In this document: positions 60,981-64,000 of the stretch, piece by piece | Layout: the number at the start of each line of letters is the position of its first letter | Numbering within the stretch: position 1 is the first letter of the stretch | DNA from: Liquidambar formosana | Lineage: Eukaryota; Streptophyta; Magnoliopsida; Saxifragales; Altingiaceae | Direction: 5' to 3' | Assembly: GCA_039720395.1 (NCBI GenBank) | Contig: CM077833.1 | Coordinates: 13,205,133-13,269,132 of the forward strand | DNA: 64,000 bases | Translations under genes and position numbers: made by a program | The notes under the pieces: generated by a model | What the model saw: the letters and a program-made list of their open reading frames with translations, nothing else | Databases searched by the model: none | What the model was told of the DNA's origin: nothing

Positions 60981-61177
60981 GGTTTTCGGGCATCGTGCCG
61001 GGTCCTGGCTCTTGGGCTTTAGATGTCGGAGGTTGAATTGGGGAGAGGCTTTGCCCTGGTTGGTTGGACAAGGTGAACAAAGTTAGGTACGGAGCGTGTC
61101 CGACCTAATTGTACTGTTAACGAGTGGATGGATTTTGTCCAGAGGCGGCTCGGCAAAATTTGGGCGTCTACAGAATT

Positions 61178-62006
61178 ATTTTAGCATAAATCCCACAACA
61201 AAAAATCTCTTCACAGTAGCAAAAATATCAAATTTCACAATATTCCAATAATGCTTAAAAAATAAAATTGACATACCATTTGGGCCAAGAGCTTTATTTG
61301 AACCCATCCTGAAAATGACCTCCTTAATTTCAGACTCATCCGGGATCAAGCATAGAGTTAAATTCTCCTCATTAGTAATGCAATTAGGAATAAGATCTTC
61401 CAGACCATCAAGGATAGCAGGATTGGACGACAAGAAAAGATCTTAAAAGTGTTGAATGAAGTAGTCCCCAATCTCTTTTCTATTCGAGATCTAAAGACCA
61501 TTAGGATTTTTTTATGAGATTAATCGAGTTACATCGACCCCGGATAACAGAAGAAGTGTGATAAAATTTGGTATTATGATCCCCTTCTTTAAGCTATTAA
61601 ATCCTTGAATTCTATCTCTAAAGGACTTCTTTACGTTTGAACCATTCATCAAGTTCCATTCGAAGATTTGAATCATAAGCCAGATTAGAAGAAGAGGCTA
61701 TAGAAGTTTGTAACAGTTTGATTGCTTCCTGAACAGCATCAATTCTCCACTTGATAATGACAAAGTGGTTCTTATTCTAATACGCAAAAGCTTTCCTAGA
61801 TACCTTAATTTTGTGGCATAACCTAAAAGTAGGGAGCCTACGCAAATGGACTTCTAAACATGTTCAACCACCAAGGAACTAGAAACATCCCTTGTCCAAA
61901 TGGCTTGAAATCTAAAAAGTTAAGCCACAGAACTAGGGATGCTTGAATAACTCAGAAAAATAGGGTTATGGTCTGATGAAATCGCAGGCAAATGAGAAAT
62001 AGTCGC
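61178..62006 (-). pseudogene. LINE piece A: start of the reverse transcriptase
   Basis: The minus-strand frame 61176-61433 reads CLIPDESEIKEVIFRMGSNK, then ALGPNGMSILFFKHYWNIV, the N-terminal RT block of plant LINEs (family form SxKAPGPDGxxxxFxKxxW). Codons above it to about 62006 fit the linker after the endonuclease but are broken. The right end is cut by the LTR starting at 62007. Confidence 0.8.
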
Positions 62007-64000
62007 TGTCACACCCCATTTTTGTCACCTTAGCTAGGGTTTATCATTTCATGTAGGATTTTGAGTTCTTTTCGAGTCTCATCTTTTGCATTGAGTTTCT
62101 ATGGTATTGAATATCATGTGTTGGAATTTTGGAGTGATTTGGAGTTCAATTCAATAGTCAATAAGAACTTTTGCGACTTTAAGGGCATAATCGTTTTTTA
62201 AGTCGTATACTTTCCATTTGACTTTGAAATGAGTCCTGAGTTGTTCCTTTAAGTTCATATGGATATATATAGTCTATATATAGGTTTAATTTGATGAACT
62301 AATAGTAAGATCAATCCGGCTCATAACGATTCAGGTTGGCTAAAAGACCCTTTCTTGGTTCACTTAAATTGACTCACAAAACCCACTCAATGTACTCTCA
62401 TTTAACTTCAATTGGGCTTTATTTACATCATAAACATGTTTTAAAAGGTTGAATTTTGAATTTTGATTTGGAAAGCATTTGACTCAACCTTGTGTGCAAA
62501 CCCTAGCTGTGCGACGGTGGTGCACCATGGTTAGTCGCCTTTGTAAAACCTAACCATGCACCCATGGTTAAGGATTTTTGTCCTAAAATGTCTAAAAATG
62601 TGTTCCCCTTCAAACCACAGTCGTTTTGGATTTTATTTCATTAAAATCGGACTTAATTTAAACCTTATAGGACTCCCAAAGCGATTAGAAATCAAAATCA
62701 AGATGAACTGGAGTAAGGCCTCGAGTAATCATCCGGGGCTGGACGGTTAGCCTTCGAGGCCCAAACGGCTAACCATCTAGGCCTAGTTGGTCACCCAAGC
62801 CACTTCGTCTTCGCTTAGGATTTTGACTCCTAACCCCTCTTTTGACGGATTCCTCCGCCCTTGTAAGTTATTTCCTTCTAGGATTGAGTAATTTTGAGTT
62901 GTTTGAGCACCAAGAGAGTCTCTAATAGCCCTAGGATCATCAGTTAATGAATTAATCTTAGCCATTGGTTTATTAGGTCAGTCCCCTATATAAAGAACAT
63001 GATATTCAGCACATAAAGGGGCGACAAGTGCACTTTATACTTAGAGAGAAAGGGAGCTATGAGTTTGTAGAGTTAAAGAACATCAAAGGGAAGCTCTTCA
63101 ACCCTAGGCAAGTAAGAGAACAAGGATTTTGAAGGCAAGAGAAGTTCTACAAGAGGTAAACACACTTTTAATTGCTGAACTTAGGCTTTTCTCCTTCTTC
63201 TTCTCCTTCTTTCTTTATGATAGTTCAAGTACATGTAGTAGCTCCACGTGTTAGTTCAATTCAATGATTTTGTGATGTTATATGAATGATTTTAGGATGA
63301 TTTATAGTTTAATATGCCTGAAAAACTTTAGTTTATTAAGGTTTTGAAGGCGTTATCGTTTCTCTCCTCTTAAATCATGCATAGTTCATATGATCTACTT
63401 GCTATGATAATTTTCATGAATTGACGTTTCTGTTAGTTAATATATATGATATGAATAATATTCATGATAGTTTGAGCATGTGTTAGAGTCATTTCATAGG
63501 TTGTAATGCATAGTTGTGAAATTAGGGTTTCAATAACCTTAGTTTCATGCAAATTTCATACAGCATGTTTAGGTTAGCTTTTCGAGTCATTGCTCATCAT
63601 GATTATTCTATATATGCTACATATAGTTGAATCATACTAGGTTTGCATTCATTATTAGTGGATTTCTAGGTTTTTATGCATGTTAGTTAGGTCATTGCAT
63701 GTAGAGTTGTATTAGGGTTTTTACTTATTCATTATTCTTGTTATTTGCATGATTAATGGATGATTTTAGGTCTTAATATGTTTCTATCCAGATTAATAAT
63801 TTGTTCTTTTTGCATTTTTTTGAGCACGTGTAAGGATGCAAACAGGTGTAATAATTGTCTTACTACAAATAAGGTTATTATCGCTTAAGCTTGCTATTGC
63901 TTGGAGAAAATTGTGCAAGGTAAGTAGCATATGAAGTGCCCTAATTCACTTTTCTTAATCTTTCTTTTCTCTTCTGCCTCCTAAGGTTATTTTCTAATAG
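62007..64000 (+). mobile_element. LTR in plus orientation, continuing past the window
   Basis: It starts TGTCACACCCCATTTTTGTC exactly where the LINE coding sequence stops. A plus-strand TATA box CTATATAAAG lies at 62986-62995. TGTCACACCCC is a common start of Ty3/gypsy LTRs. No LTR end, primer site or coding sequence is seen before 64000, so the element type and completeness are unknown. Confidence 0.55.
62987..62994 (+). promoter_or_regulatory. TATA box of the right-hand LTR
   Basis: TATATAAA, about 980 bp into the LTR. The downstream sequence is a plausible R region. Confidence 0.45.

Larger units (their letters stand above)
54930..61172 (-). mobile_element. Very long solo LTR (6.2 kb) with an internal tandem array
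   Basis: It begins TGTTGCTACCCC and ends GGGCGTCTACA, i.e. TGTAGACGCCC on the minus strand. Flanks GAACT (54925-54929) and GAATT (61173-61177) fit a target duplication with one C/T change. It interrupts the LINE between pieces A and B. A TATAAATA box on the minus strand (plus TATTTATA at 58107-58114) separates a 3-kb U3 with the tandem array from the R-U5 part, which has the GGAGTCGCCACC motif near 55090. I find no gag-pol and no second LTR. LTRs of this length are known in Ogre/Tat elements. Confidence 0.75.

Overview
The window is nuclear DNA of a flowering plant, probably a eudicot. The evidence is AT-rich sequence, GT-AG introns several kilobases long, plant LINEs, tRNA-derived SINEs, a CACTA element, a TRIM and Tat-type Ty3/gypsy elements with antisense reading frames. 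The species cannot be named from the sequence alone. The left third holds the genic DNA and the right two thirds are nested transposons.

Genic part (1-21 kb). A short terminal exon of an unrecognised plus-strand gene lies at 193-297. The only complete gene I can assemble is a plus-strand protein disulfide isomerase-like gene, PDIL5-2 type, at 5196-20706. It has five exons with canonical splice sites and a predicted 433-residue product: signal peptide, one thioredoxin domain with a CGHC active site, a C-terminal membrane segment and a short acidic tail. Its 15.5 kb length comes from introns filled with a SINE, LINE fragments of both orientations, a copia-type LTR, microsatellites and long homopolymers. 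A second SINE with a perfect 15-bp target duplication sits just upstream of its TATA box. Intron 3 carries a tandem duplication that includes the 3' splice site and the start of exon 4. The upstream acceptor copy is altered and leads to a stop.

Transposon part (22.6-64 kb). One minus-strand LINE was split into three pieces (61173-62006, 53533-54929, 22641-23525) by later insertions. The largest insertion is a 30-kb Tat/Ogre-like LTR retrotransposon (23526-53532, minus strand). It has a decayed gag-pol, a primer binding site, a polypurine tract and two antisense ORFs (plant-mobile-domain type and a related type), each preceded by its own TATA box. Its left LTR is interrupted by a 5.5-kb CACTA element (TSD AAT), which in turn carries a complete 315-bp TRIM (TSD GTTAT). 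Its first antisense ORF is interrupted by a copia fragment, itself hit by a gypsy solo LTR (TSD GTGGG). The LINE also received a 6.2-kb solo LTR that contains about 13 copies of a 162-bp tandem repeat. A further LTR starts at 62007 and runs off the window. No rRNA, functional tRNA gene or CRISPR array was seen.
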